Notes: generated by a model from the sequence alone, not told the origin. Shown: positions 39,962 through 48,061, counted from the stretch's first letter. The stretch is 64,000 nucleotides of DNA from an uncultured Faecalibacterium sp. (GCA_934525405.1 CAKSZF010000003.1:1-64000); one strand, 5' to 3'. Numbers and translations: made by a program.

Positions 39962-40229
39962 TTTTTACAACTATTGCAACTGGTACACCGTTTGGGATGC
40001 CAAGACCGGCGACCTGATCGCATCCGGCACGTCCGCAATGGTGGCCCGGCGGCTGGGCTACAAGAGCACCGCCGCATTTACCACGCACTACGCCCACACC
40101 CAGACCCGAAAACCCAAGAAACCGTATAAATACATCATGCGGCGGGAACTCGTAGAGCGCCGTGAGGCCGAACTGCCCCCGCCACGCACCAGAGGAAAAG
40201 GAAGGAAACGCCATGAAGATTGTCATTGA
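39954..40229 (+). CDS. Small phage protein, basic
   Basis: 91 residues: FYNYCNWYTVWDAKTGDLIA, SGTSAMVARRLGYKSTAAFT THYAH, then a basic proline-rich end (PPPRTRGKGRKRHEDCH). The first part resembles a short phage domain that combines a strand pair with a helix-turn-helix. Function unknown. Confidence 0.6.
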   Translation: MADFYNYCNWYTVWDAKTGDLIASGTSAMVARRLGYKSTAAFTTHYAHTQTRKPKKPYKYIMRRELVERREAELPPPRTRGKGRKRHEDCH

Positions 40230-40497
40230 AAAAATTGGAGATAACGTTGGAGTTAGCTTTATCGGGAAGGGCCCGCGGATTGACCGGCTTATGTTCCTCA
40301 CGGTGGCCCTGATCGAAACGTTTGTTGAAAGCCTTATCCCCGATCTGACGGACGAACAACTGCAGCAAGCAGCTGATGGGTTTGCAAACAGCGTAAAATC
40401 TGCCGTCATTGCCCGCTATAAAACGAAACCCTCTGAACGCAAAGAAGAATTTACCGGCAAGGAGGCAGCTTTTCTCTCTAAGCTGTTCAATTTGTGA
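40213..40497 (+). CDS. Small phage protein
   Basis: 94 residues from the ATG at 40213, inside the end of the previous gene, with GGAAAGGAA upstream. MKIVIEKIGDNVGVSFIGKG, LIETFVESLIPDLTDEQLQQ. Probably helical. Function unknown. Confidence 0.6.
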   Translation: MKIVIEKIGDNVGVSFIGKGPRIDRLMFLTVALIETFVESLIPDLTDEQLQQAADGFANSVKSAVIARYKTKPSERKEEFTGKEAAFLSKLFNL

Positions 40498-40856
40498 TCG
40501 GGCAAAAAGAAAGGGCCTGCCCGTGCGCCAACACGGACAAGCCCAAAGAGAACACGGACGGTTTTCTCCCCTCAGAGTATACCATAGACTGCGACTGCCT
40601 GCAATATGCAGGCGTGCTCTATTACGCGGTGGATGACCGCGGGCGCAAGTTTCAGGCATCCACGGTGCTGCGGCTGTCTGATCCGCAGCTGGGGGAACTG
40701 ATCCACTGGCTGCACTACCACCTGAAAGGCAGCAACCCGCCGCCTGCCCTGTATCATCTTGAAATGCTGTTGCAAAGCCTCGAATACCTGCGGGGCGGGC
40801 GGCACTACCTGTATAACTCGATCTATGAGATCACACGTCTGGAGGATGCTCTATGA
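40494..40856 (+). CDS. Hypothetical phage protein
   Basis: 120 residues if the GTG at 40494 is used (it overlaps the previous stop). YTIDCDCLQYAGVLYYAVDD, ASTVLRLSDPQLGELIHWLH, YHLEMLLQSLEYLRGGRHYL. No family recognised. The end overlaps a tiny ORF that has a good ribosome site. Confidence 0.55.
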   Translation: MIGQKERACPCANTDKPKENTDGFLPSEYTIDCDCLQYAGVLYYAVDDRGRKFQASTVLRLSDPQLGELIHWLHYHLKGSNPPPALYHLEMLLQSLEYLRGGRHYLYNSIYEITRLEDAL

Positions 40857-40909
40857 AATGGCGCCCTAATCTGCCACGCTCTGACATTACTTCAACGCTG
40901 GCCGAATGA
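40853..40909 (+). CDS. Tiny ORF, 18 codons
   Basis: MKWRPNLPRSDITSTLAE. The start overlaps the previous stop (ATGA), with GGAGG 7 nt upstream, which is better than many longer genes here. It may be a real micropeptide or a coupling device ahead of the SPFH gene. Confidence 0.35.
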   Translation: MKWRPNLPRSDITSTLAE

Positions 40910-40936
40910 TTTCAACCATGTGGAAGTGAGGAACCT

Positions 40937-41842
40937 ATGATCTTTTTTATTTTTGGCATTCTGGCTCTGTTGGCAGCATTCTGCCTGTTCCGGTCTGAAT
41001 ATAAGGCCGCTGCCGTGATCCCCGGCGCTCTGGCAGCCGTCCTGATCGTTATTTCTTGTGTCTCGTTCGTGCCGACCGGCTACACCGGCATTGTGACCAC
41101 CTTTGGCAAGGTCGAAAACGGCACCAAGGACGCAGGCGTTGTGGTAAAGGCACCGTGGCAGTCCATTGTCAAGATGGATAACCGGGTGCAGGAGGTCAGC
41201 ATCGACCTCTCGGCGTTCAGTTCCGACATTCAGGAAGTGGCCACCAGCGTGACGGTGGGCTACCGGATCAATCAGGCCAATGCCATGACCATCTACAAAG
41301 AGGTGGGCCGCAAGTACGAGGATGTTCTGATCCTGCCCCGTGTCCCGGAGGTGGTCAAGGCAGTTGTAGCACACTATGATGCCAGCAGTCTGATTTCCAA
41401 CCGGGATGCCGTGGCAGAACAGATGGACGCGCAGCTGCGCAGTGTTTTGGCACAGTACAACATCGACCTCTCTTACATCAGCATCACGAATTTCGATTTC
41501 ACGGATACCTTCACGGATGCCGTTGAAGCAAAGGTGAAGGCCCAGCAGGAAAAAGAAAAGGCCGAGACCGATGCCGAAAAGCGCCGCGTGGAAGCGCAGG
41601 CAACGGCGGACGCGGATCTGATTGCCGCAAAGGCTGAGGCCGAAAAATCCAAGGTGGCTGCGGATGCCGAGTTGTATGCCGCTCAGAAAAAGGCCGAGGC
41701 CAACGATGCTCTGACCGACAGTCTGGACAGCAATCTGCTGGAATACTACCGCATCACCGGCGTAGATGCACTGTGGGATGGCAAGCTTCCCACCTATGTG
41801 GGCGGGGAAAGCAGCGTCCCCGTCCTGAACGGTCTGAGCTGA
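40937..41842 (+). CDS. Phage-encoded SPFH/prohibitin-like membrane protein
   Basis: 301 residues. Two N-terminal membrane segments (IFFIFGILALLAAFCLF and AAAVIPGALAAVLIVISCVSF) are followed by the SPFH/band-7 domain (VPTGYTGIVTTFGKVENGTK, APWQSIVKMDNRVQEVSIDL, ATSVTVGYRINQANAMTIYK), then a long Lys/Glu/Ala coiled coil (KVKAQQEKEKAETDAEKRRV). Bacterial and mitochondrial relatives form ring-like scaffolds on membranes and control proteases. In a phage early region it may shield the host membrane, help replication at the membrane or block superinfection. All of these are inference. Confidence 0.85.
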   Translation: MIFFIFGILALLAAFCLFRSEYKAAAVIPGALAAVLIVISCVSFVPTGYTGIVTTFGKVENGTKDAGVVVKAPWQSIVKMDNRVQEVSIDLSAFSSDIQEVATSVTVGYRINQANAMTIYKEVGRKYEDVLILPRVPEVVKAVVAHYDASSLISNRDAVAEQMDAQLRSVLAQYNIDLSYISITNFDFTDTFTDAVEAKVKAQQEKEKAETDAEKRRVEAQATADADLIAAKAEAEKSKVAADAELYAAQKKAEANDALTDSLDSNLLEYYRITGVDALWDGKLPTYVGGESSVPVLNGLS

Positions 41843-41918
41843 CCGTGCCCTCCAATGGTGGCAGGAGGTAAAACAAGAGCCACTGCCAGCGCATAGCGCA
41901 AAGAAAGGAGCTGATCCC

Positions 41919-42359
41919 ATGGGAAGGATGGTCACTGTTGAGGAGTGGGCTGAGATCCACGGAAAAACACCCGCCACCGTCAAGCGTAAGATCCACGCCA
42001 ACACATGGCCCAACGCTCAGAAAATCCTGCTGGACGGGAAATTGGTGTGGATGCTTGACGAGGATTGGCTGTGGCCCCGTGCCATGACCCCGGCCAAGCA
42101 GGCAAAGCTGCTGTGTGAGATCCGTAAGCTGATGCCTCCCGTGGTCTACACCACCGCAGAGGATGGCACAGTGATCTGCATGGTGCCCTGCACCCATCAC
42201 ACCCACGTTGCCAGCGGTGTGACCGCTGACGAGATGAATGATCTGTGGAGAGCTGCCCCCCCCTCAGAGGGCCGCCGCACAGGCTGCCCTGCAATACGGC
42301 TGGCTGCACCCTCTCGCAGATCCGAGATCCTACAACGAGAAAGGAGAGCGTTTACATAA
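41919..42359 (+). CDS. Hypothetical phage protein, C terminus shifted at a C8 tract
   Basis: 146 residues as read; ATG at 41919 with AAAGGAG upstream. The N terminus looks like a helix-turn-helix (VTVEEWAEIHGKTPATVKRK). At 42256-42263 there are eight Cs. As written the tail becomes an unlikely Arg/Ser-rich string (EGRRTGCPAIRLAAPSRRSE). With one C less it would read AAAQAALQYGWLHPLADPRS and end ERLHNAYNHKK at 42381, overlapping the next gene by 23 bp in normal phage style. So the gene is probably disrupted, phase-variable or carries a sequencing error. Confidence 0.6.
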   Translation: MGRMVTVEEWAEIHGKTPATVKRKIHANTWPNAQKILLDGKLVWMLDEDWLWPRAMTPAKQAKLLCEIRKLMPPVVYTTAEDGTVICMVPCTHHTHVASGVTADEMNDLWRAAPPSEGRRTGCPAIRLAAPSRRSEILQRERRAFT

Positions 42360-42994
42360 TGCCTACAACCACAAAAAGTAACGCCGCCCGCCGCAAGGCC
42401 CCGCAGAACGCGCAGGAGCGCCCGGCGGCGCAGGTGGTACAGTTTCCCCTGCCGTACACAAAACCCCGACAGACGGCCCCGCAGGAGGTGCAGGTGGTGG
42501 TTTGCGAGTGCGGCCCTGATGCCGTGCGCGTCCGGTGCCTGCCTGACCCTGCCGCCATCGTCCGCATGATGGATGAAACGTTTGGCCCTCTGGGCTGGAC
42601 ACGCCGCTATTACTTCGCGGATGGCCGCCTCTGGTGCGGCGTGGGCGTGTATAACCCGCTTATCAACAACTATGCCGTCAAGGACGCAGCGGCCCCGGCG
42701 GGCAAGCTGCAGATCAGCAACCCGGACAAGTGGAAGGAAAACGGCAGCTTTTTGGCTGCTGCATCCCTCTGGGGTGCCGGATCTGACGTGATGGCCCTGC
42801 CATCCATGACCATGGGCGGCGCGGTCATTGAGCCGGTATACCAGCGGACAGCCAAGGGCCAGAGCGATCAGCCTACCGGCTACCGCCTGCACGGCGCTCT
42901 GACCGTGGACAAGCTGCTGCGGGCCGATGATGGACACATTATTGGCGTGCAGTTCCTGCAGGGAGAGCGCAAAGTGGTATGGCAAGCCGAGTGA
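42359..42994 (+). CDS. Possible Rad52-like single-strand annealing protein
   Basis: 211 residues. Basic N-terminal tail, then a domain with VRMMDETFGPLGWTRRYYFA, LWCGVGVYNPLINNYAVKDA and FLAAASLWGAGSDVMALPSM. The last block resembles the helix-plus-GxG...LP segment of Rad52/Sak-type annealases, and the first resembles their start (FG.GW). The position before a NinB-like gene and ssb supports a recombination role. The match is by eye and moderate; other phage proteins of unknown function are possible. Confidence 0.5.
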   Translation: MPTTTKSNAARRKAPQNAQERPAAQVVQFPLPYTKPRQTAPQEVQVVVCECGPDAVRVRCLPDPAAIVRMMDETFGPLGWTRRYYFADGRLWCGVGVYNPLINNYAVKDAAAPAGKLQISNPDKWKENGSFLAAASLWGAGSDVMALPSMTMGGAVIEPVYQRTAKGQSDQPTGYRLHGALTVDKLLRADDGHIIGVQFLQGERKVVWQAE

Positions 42995-43524
42995 TCGGCA
43001 GGCTGCCGGTGGTGTACAATCCGCAATCTCACCGCATCGAGGTGGAAAACACCGCGGAATTTGTGGAAACCCAGATTTTCCAACGTTTGGATGATCTGGC
43101 CCACGGGCAGCCGCTGCGCCTGACCCTGACGGTGGAGCCGGAACACAGGGGCCGCACAACGGCCCAGAATAGCCTCATGTGGGCGTTACTCACCATCATG
43201 GCCGACCACTACAACGCCGGGCGCACCGGCGGCGTGACCCCAGAGGACTGTTATCTGGAGATGCTGGAAAAGTACGGGGCCAAGGTGGACTATCTGGAGT
43301 GCCCGGCGGGCGCTCTGGATATCCTGCGCGGCTGCTATCGGCTTGTCCATGTGGTGGAGATACTGGACGGCAACCGCTGCACGGTTAAATGCACACAGGG
43401 CAGCTCCACCTTTACCACCGGCGAGATGAAAAATCTGATTGACGGGATCTTTGACCGCCTCGCTGAGATGGGCGTGAATGATCCCATCGTGACTGCCTAC
43501 TGGCAGGAATGGAAGGAACCATAA
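42979..43524 (+). CDS. NinB/Orf-family recombination protein
   Basis: 181 residues. VEPEHRGRTTAQNSLMWALL, TIMADHYNAGRTGGVTPEDC, and CTQGSSTFTTGEMKNLIDGI match the NinB (lambda Orf) plan of a small recombination mediator that works with SSB and annealase or replaces RecFOR. Overlaps the previous gene by 16 bp and the next by 1 bp; AGGGAGAG precedes the start. Confidence 0.7.
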   Translation: MASRVIGRLPVVYNPQSHRIEVENTAEFVETQIFQRLDDLAHGQPLRLTLTVEPEHRGRTTAQNSLMWALLTIMADHYNAGRTGGVTPEDCYLEMLEKYGAKVDYLECPAGALDILRGCYRLVHVVEILDGNRCTVKCTQGSSTFTTGEMKNLIDGIFDRLAEMGVNDPIVTAYWQEWKEP

Positions 43525-43835
43525 TGGCCAAGAGCATCATACAGACAGAAAAAGAGTGCTATATCTGCCGCCGCTGGTATGCCGTCAAGACCACCAGCGG
43601 GCTGGAGGAGCACCACGTCCTCAATGGGCCGCTGCGCAGCTTCTCCGAGCGGCACGGCCTCAAGGTCTGGCTGTGTCACCAGCACCACAATGAGCCGGGC
43701 CTGAGCGCCCACCACAATACCACCTGTGCGCAGACCTTAAAGGCTGTTGCACAAGCGAAATATGAGGAACAGAACGGCCCCGGCGCACACGCTGCATGGA
43801 TGGCCGCTGTTGGAAAGGACTATCTCAATGCTTAA
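43524..43835 (+). CDS. Cys/His-rich phage protein, HNH-like
   Basis: 103 residues from the ATG at 43524. Pattern ECYICRRW..., GLEEHHVLNGPLRSFSERHG, LKVWLCHQHHNEPGLSAHHN: paired Cys and a His cluster as in zinc-bound HNH/NinG-like folds. Common between ninB-like genes and ssb in Firmicute phages. A structure-specific nuclease is possible. Confidence 0.65.
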   Translation: MAKSIIQTEKECYICRRWYAVKTTSGLEEHHVLNGPLRSFSERHGLKVWLCHQHHNEPGLSAHHNTTCAQTLKAVAQAKYEEQNGPGAHAAWMAAVGKDYLNA

Positions 43836-44286
43836 CATTGTAGCAATTATGGGCCGCCTTGTGGCTGACCCTGAACTCCGCACCACCCCGGCGGGCGTGA
43901 ACGTCTGCCAGTTCCGCATTGCCTGTGATCGCAACTTTGCCCGGCAGGGTGAGCAGCGGCAGGCTGATTTTGTGGATATCGTGGCATGGCGTGCACAGGC
44001 TGACTTTGTATGCAAGTATTTTTCCAAGGGCAGTCTGATTGCCATAAATGGCCGCATCCAGACCCGCAACTATCAGGACAAGAACGGCAACAACCGCACC
44101 GCCTTTGCCGTGGTGGCCGAAAACATCAACTTTGGCGGCTCCAAGGGCACCAGAAGCGCAAAGGTGGATGACGGCGGCGAGGCTGCACCGCGTTCTGAGG
44201 CATGGCCCAAGGCTGACCCGCCTGCCAACTATGGCGGCGTGGACGATTTTGCCGTGATCGATGACAATGACGATCTCCCCTTTTAA
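43828..44286 (+). CDS. ssb: Single-stranded DNA-binding protein
   Basis: 152 residues from the ATG at 43828, overlapping the previous stop. OB fold: MLNIVAIMGRLVADPELRTT, PAGVNVCQFRIACDRNFARQ, ADFVDIVAWRAQADFVCKYF, GSLIAINGRIQTRNYQDKNG. Acidic tip DDFAVIDDNDDLPF for binding replication and repair partners. It coats phage single strands during replication and recombination. Confidence 0.95.
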   Translation: MLNIVAIMGRLVADPELRTTPAGVNVCQFRIACDRNFARQGEQRQADFVDIVAWRAQADFVCKYFSKGSLIAINGRIQTRNYQDKNGNNRTAFAVVAENINFGGSKGTRSAKVDDGGEAAPRSEAWPKADPPANYGGVDDFAVIDDNDDLPF

Positions 44287-44304
44287 TTCAGGAGGACAAG
44301 CAGG

Positions 44305-45003
44305 ATGAGAAAAGACGGATATGTTGTGGTGCAGCCGTGGATGGTCACAGACTACAACCTCAACGGCAACAAACTCCTGATCTATGCCCTGATCTGGGGT
44401 TTTTCACAAGACGAACAGTCTTGCTTTTATGGCTCTGTCAGCTACATTGTGGAGTATTTCAAGCTGAGCAAGCGGGCTGTGCTGAACCTGCTGGCCGAAC
44501 TGGAAAAGGACGGCCTAATCCGCAAGTGGACTGAGCCGGTAAACGGCAGGCCCACAAACCGGTATGCAGCGCTTCGCCCGGCGGCGTGCGCTTCTGCGTC
44601 TGATGGGTGCAAAAAATGCACCGGTGAAGAAAATGCACCGGTGAACAATGTGCACTCTGATGGGTGCAAAAAGTGCACCTCTACCGGTGCAGAATGTGCA
44701 CCCAAGAAAGAAAATAATAATAAAAGCGAGAATAAAAGGCCGTCCGCAACTCGTTTTTCACCACCTACGGTGGAGCAGGTCAGAGCGTATTTCCGGGAGC
44801 GTGGTGTCCCGCCCGCTGATGCCCAGACTGAGGCTGACAAGTTCGTTGACCGGTACGAGGCTAACGGGTGGATCGTGGGCAAAACCAAGATGAAGGACTG
44901 GAAAGCGGCAGCGCGTAACTGGCTGAGGAACCGGAAAGAGTGGGGCCAGCCCGCTGCACAGCCTGCAACCCCGTATGGCGGGCGTACATGGGAGGATCTG
45001 TGA
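44305..45003 (+). CDS. Phage replication initiator, winged-helix type, with internal origin
   Basis: 232 residues. The N-terminal winged helix (YVVVQPWMVTDYNLNGNKLL, SVSYIVEYFKLSKRAVLNLL, AELEKDGLIRKWTEPVNGRP) is of the kind in lambda-O-like and DnaD-like initiators. The middle (about residues 100-133) is low-complexity, with GCKKCT repeated; it is encoded by five 17-bp DNA iterons and an A-rich block. The C-terminal part (TVEQVRAYFRERGVPPADAQ, GWIVGKTKMKDWKAAARNWL) is the common end of these proteins, probably binding the helicase. It overlaps the helicase gene by 1 bp (TGATG). Confidence 0.85.
   Translation: MRKDGYVVVQPWMVTDYNLNGNKLLIYALIWGFSQDEQSCFYGSVSYIVEYFKLSKRAVLNLLAELEKDGLIRKWTEPVNGRPTNRYAALRPAACASASDGCKKCTGEENAPVNNVHSDGCKKCTSTGAECAPKKENNNKSENKRPSATRFSPPTVEQVRAYFRERGVPPADAQTEADKFVDRYEANGWIVGKTKMKDWKAAARNWLRNRKEWGQPAAQPATPYGGRTWEDL
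44606..44702 (+). repeat. Five 17-bp iterons inside the replication gene (candidate phage origin)
   Basis: Units at 44606, 44623, 44640, 44663 and 44686. The consensus is GGTGMA-N5-TGCACC, mostly palindromic (for example GGTGCAAAAAGTGCACC). The first three abut each other; the last two are spaced by 23. They are followed by an A-rich, easily melted block (44703-44738). This is the lambda ori layout: iterons and AT-rich DNA inside the initiator gene. Confidence 0.8.
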
Positions 45004-46187
45004 TGGACGTGCAAAGCGTATTGATCGGCGCGCTGCTGATGGACGATCAGCTGGCACCGTATTCCCTGCCGGAGTTAAGCATTGAGCATTTCCGGCCTGA
45101 ACTGCAGCCCACCTTTGCAGCCGTGCAAGGGTTCTGGATCACAAAGGGCCTGCTGGATATCATGCAGATCACGGCAAAATACCCAGACCAAAAGCAAAAC
45201 CTGCTGTCCTGCGTGGCCTCCTGTGAGAGTGAGTGCATCCGGCTGACCCGTGACCGCGTGGAAGAGTGGACGCGGATCATCATGGAGGATGCCGCAAAGG
45301 CCCGTTTCCAGAGCCTTGCCTTTAGGGCTGTGGATGCTGCAACCGCCTTTGATGATCTGCCAGATCTTTACCAGCAGATGGGGCAGGCGCTGGATATCCA
45401 CACTGAAAAGAACGATTTTCAGAGCGTGGGCGATCTGCTGGATGATTATATCCGGCATTTGGACGAGAAACCCAAGTACATCCGCACCGGCCTGTCCAAG
45501 CTGGACGAAAACCTGCACCTCGTGCCCGGCAACTATTTCGTGATCGGCGGCAGACCAAGCGCAGGCAAAACTGCTCTGAGCCTCCAGCTTGCTGCTGGCA
45601 TGGCCAAGCAGGGCAAGCGTGTGTGCTATTTCTCGCTGGAAACAGACCCGGCCACATTGCAGGCCCGTCTGATTGCCAACCAGCTGTATGCTCCTCTCTC
45701 GGCGGTCAAAAATAAAACGCTGTCCATGAACGAACTTGACCGGCTGGCCGATATGAAGCGCTGGCCGCTGTTCATCCGTTCCGCAGCTGGCAAGGGCGTG
45801 GCGTGGATCAAGGCGCAGGCCCTCCGCATGAAAGCAGATATCATTTTCGTGGACTATTTGCAGCTGATCCATGAGCGCGGCAGCAGTGACCGGTACAATG
45901 CAATCACAGAAATTTCCATTGCGCTGCATGAACTGGCCCAGACAACCGGCATCCTCGTTGTGGCTCTGGCCCAGCTGAACCGTAACGCTGCACGGGCAGA
46001 GCCGTCTAACGCGGATCTGCGTGAATCCGGCCAGATCGAGCAGGACGCGGATGCCATTTTGCTGCTGTCAGCTGACGGCGACACCTATTTCAGCCGCCTG
46101 ACCAAAAACAAAGAGGGCCGCGTGGGAAATGCCGGGCTGGAATTTGACAAGATGACGCAGCACTTTACTTGCGTGACCGCAAATTAA
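45003..46187 (+). CDS. DnaB-family replicative helicase
   Basis: 394 residues from the ATG at 45003. N-terminal domain MDVQSVLIGALLMDDQLAPY; RecA-like core with TGLSKLDENLHLVPGNYFVI, Walker A GGRPSAGKTALSLQLA, CYFSLETDPATLQAR, Walker B DIIFVDYLQLIHERGSSDRY, and VVALAQLNRNAA followed by LRESGQIEQDADAILLL. Shorter than bacterial DnaB (about 450). It should be loaded at the iteron origin by the upstream initiator. Confidence 0.93.
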   Translation: MDVQSVLIGALLMDDQLAPYSLPELSIEHFRPELQPTFAAVQGFWITKGLLDIMQITAKYPDQKQNLLSCVASCESECIRLTRDRVEEWTRIIMEDAAKARFQSLAFRAVDAATAFDDLPDLYQQMGQALDIHTEKNDFQSVGDLLDDYIRHLDEKPKYIRTGLSKLDENLHLVPGNYFVIGGRPSAGKTALSLQLAAGMAKQGKRVCYFSLETDPATLQARLIANQLYAPLSAVKNKTLSMNELDRLADMKRWPLFIRSAAGKGVAWIKAQALRMKADIIFVDYLQLIHERGSSDRYNAITEISIALHELAQTTGILVVALAQLNRNAARAEPSNADLRESGQIEQDADAILLLSADGDTYFSRLTKNKEGRVGNAGLEFDKMTQHFTCVTAN

Positions 46188-46232
46188 CAACAGGAGCCGC
46201 CCGGCGGGGCGGTATAGGAGGCAAAAGAAAAA

Positions 46233-46658
46233 ATGGAGATGGGCAAGTTGATCCGTCAGGCCCGTAAAAATGCCGGGCTGACACAAAAAGAGCTGTCCCA
46301 AAAGGTAGGGACAACGTTTCAGAATGTGGCACAGTGGGAGAACGGCCTGCGAAACCCCAAAATTGGAGCGCTCCGCAAAATTGCAAATGCCTGTGGCGTT
46401 CCGCTCAGTTATTTCATCCCGGATCTGGGGCCAATCGTGTGGCCGGAATGGATCAGAACAGCGGCCAGAAAGCCAACCGCAGAGGATGCAAACGAGGACG
46501 GCTGTGTCATGAGCATCAACGTCAACCCCGGCGATCGGTTTACCACTAACTGGCCGTGGAACCTTGTAAATGCGTACCCGGACAACTTTCCCGTCTGGAT
46601 GCCGTTGCCCAAAAAGCCGGATCTGGAAAATTTGGAGGGCGTGAAAGATGGACTGTAA
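46233..46658 (+). CDS. XRE-family phage regulator
   Basis: 141 residues. Helix-turn-helix at the N terminus (KLIRQARKNAGLTQKELSQK, VGTTFQNVAQWENGLRNPKI, ALRKIANACGVPLSYFIPD), then an unassigned 70-residue tail (WPEWIRTAARKPTAEDANED, RFTTNWPWNLVNAYPDNFPV). TAGGAGG is upstream. Probably a second regulator acting on middle genes. Confidence 0.8.
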   Translation: MEMGKLIRQARKNAGLTQKELSQKVGTTFQNVAQWENGLRNPKIGALRKIANACGVPLSYFIPDLGPIVWPEWIRTAARKPTAEDANEDGCVMSINVNPGDRFTTNWPWNLVNAYPDNFPVWMPLPKKPDLENLEGVKDGL

Positions 46659-46890
46659 TTCTTGCGGGGTACGTTTTCGGTGCCCTCTGGCAGCTGAACC
46701 CGGCTCTTTGGCGTGTACATTCACGTTGTTCATGTACGGCGGGAAGGAAAGGCCATACCAGACACCCGGCACGCCCAAGTTTTGCCCGATCTGCGGGAAA
46801 CCGTTGAAGGTCATTGGCACCGAGCGCTTTTGCAACAACGTCCAGTGCGAAAACAGATATATTCCTATGAGGAGAACAGATCATGAATGA
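46648..46890 (+). CDS. Small zinc-finger-like phage protein
   Basis: 80 residues: MDCNSCGVRFRCPLAAEPGS, FCPICGKPLKVIG, RFCNNVQCENRY. Four Cys pairs suggest two zinc ribbons. Overlaps both neighbours by 8-11 bp. Function unknown. Confidence 0.65.
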   Translation: MDCNSCGVRFRCPLAAEPGSLACTFTLFMYGGKERPYQTPGTPKFCPICGKPLKVIGTERFCNNVQCENRYIPMRRTDHE

Positions 46891-47320
46891 GAAAGAACGT
46901 CAGAATGCAGCTGACATGAAAGAGACCCGCGCAAAGCTGCTTGAATGTTTTCCCGGTAGCTTTATCAACAGCCGGGACGAGTTTATTGCCCACCCGCGCA
47001 CGAACCAGTATTTTATCCTGCGGGACTGTAAGACCGTTGAAGCGGTCGAGGCAAAGGTGCTGGAATACCTTTCGCGGCCCGCGTTCAAAACGCAGCCGTA
47101 TTCTCAGGAATGGAGAAACAGGCGGTTTCATGAGTTTATGCTGGCTGGCGTCAATGCTTTTCTGGACACCGATTTTTCAGAGGATGACATTGAGCTGATT
47201 TATACCTACATGGGATGTGGCATCAAGCACAGCCTGATGCTGGACTTTATCGGCCACGATATGAGCATGAAGTGGCTGAGAGGCCGCGTTGCTGAAAGCG
47301 GGAAGGAGAGCAAACAGTGA
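46883..47320 (+). CDS. Hypothetical phage protein
   Basis: 145 residues: FPGSFINSRDEFIAHPRTNQ, YFILRDCKTVEAVEAKVLEY, DIELIYTYMGCGIKHSLMLD. Overlaps the zinc-finger-like gene by 8 bp. Found in similar positions in Firmicute phages, as far as I can judge by style; no function. Confidence 0.6.
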   Translation: MNEKERQNAADMKETRAKLLECFPGSFINSRDEFIAHPRTNQYFILRDCKTVEAVEAKVLEYLSRPAFKTQPYSQEWRNRRFHEFMLAGVNAFLDTDFSEDDIELIYTYMGCGIKHSLMLDFIGHDMSMKWLRGRVAESGKESKQ

Positions 47321-47445
47321 ATGCAGCATACATGGCGCTTGTTGTGATGGCGTGGGCCGCTGCCATTGGCGTGGCCGGGAGCGTTGCATTTGCCATCATT
47401 ATTGTGGCGCTGGAGATCTACGAGGGGTATTTTAAGCACTGGTAA
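47317..47445 (+). CDS. Small single-span membrane protein
   Basis: 42 residues with a GTG start overlapping the previous stop (GTGA), GGAAGGAGAG upstream. NAAYMALVVMAWAAAIGVAG and SVAFAIIIVALEIYEGYF form one long hydrophobic helix with a short polar end. Phages often carry such small membrane proteins between replication and late genes. Function unknown. Confidence 0.55.
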   Translation: MNAAYMALVVMAWAAAIGVAGSVAFAIIIVALEIYEGYFKHW

Positions 47446-47456
47446 TGGAGAGCAGC

Positions 47457-48031
47457 ATGGAATTTCCAAACAAAAAGTATTCCGTCATATACGCAGACCC
47501 ACCATGGAGCTACCGGCAGAAAGGGGCCAAGGGCAAGAAACAGGGATATGCAGCGCAGCATTACAACACCATGACCACCGAGGACATTTGCACGCTGCCT
47601 GTTCACCAGCTTGCGGGGGGGGGGGCTGCCTATTATTCATGTGGGCGACGTTCCCGACACTCCCGGACGCGCTTAGAGTTATGGAGGCGTGGGGATTTAC
47701 TTACAAGACTGCCGCCTTTGTCTGGGTTAAGAAATACAAGTGCGGTAAAAATTTCGTTGGGATGGGCGCATACACGAGGGCAAACGCGGAAATCTGCCTG
47801 CTGGGCGTGACACCGGACTTCCGGGCAGGCACCCAGATAAAGAGCCGCTGCGTGCAGCAGATCATTGAGGCACCTATACAGGCGCACAGTGTAAAGCCGG
47901 ACGAAACCCGGCGGCGCATTGTGGAACTGCTGGGGGATGTGCCCCGCATTGAACTTTTTGCCCGGCAGCGTGCGCCCGGCTGGGACGCATGGGGAGATCA
48001 GACCCCGGAGGATGGCGACCCGAATATTTAA
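47457..48031 (+). pseudogene. MT-A70-family DNA adenine methyltransferase, frameshifted at a G11 tract
   Basis: The first frame has KYSVIYADPPWSYRQKGAKG with the DPPW catalytic motif. At 47615-47625 there are eleven Gs; the read frame then becomes meaningless, while another frame continues LLFMWATFPTLPDALRVMEA, WGFTYKTAAFVWVKKYK, EICLLGVTPDF, KPDETRRRIVELLGDVPRIE LFARQR to 48031. With nine or twelve Gs the protein would be whole, about 191 residues. It would methylate adenine in phage DNA. The tract may be a phase-variation switch, a true mutation or a read error. Confidence 0.8.
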
Positions 48032-48061
48032 CAACAGGATCACGAAAGGGGAAAACGTCCG

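Noticed and set aside
44606..44702. CRISPR or simple tandem-repeat protein region
   Set aside because: The 17-bp palindromic units partly abut each other and lie in a replication gene with an A-rich flank; origin iterons explain them better.
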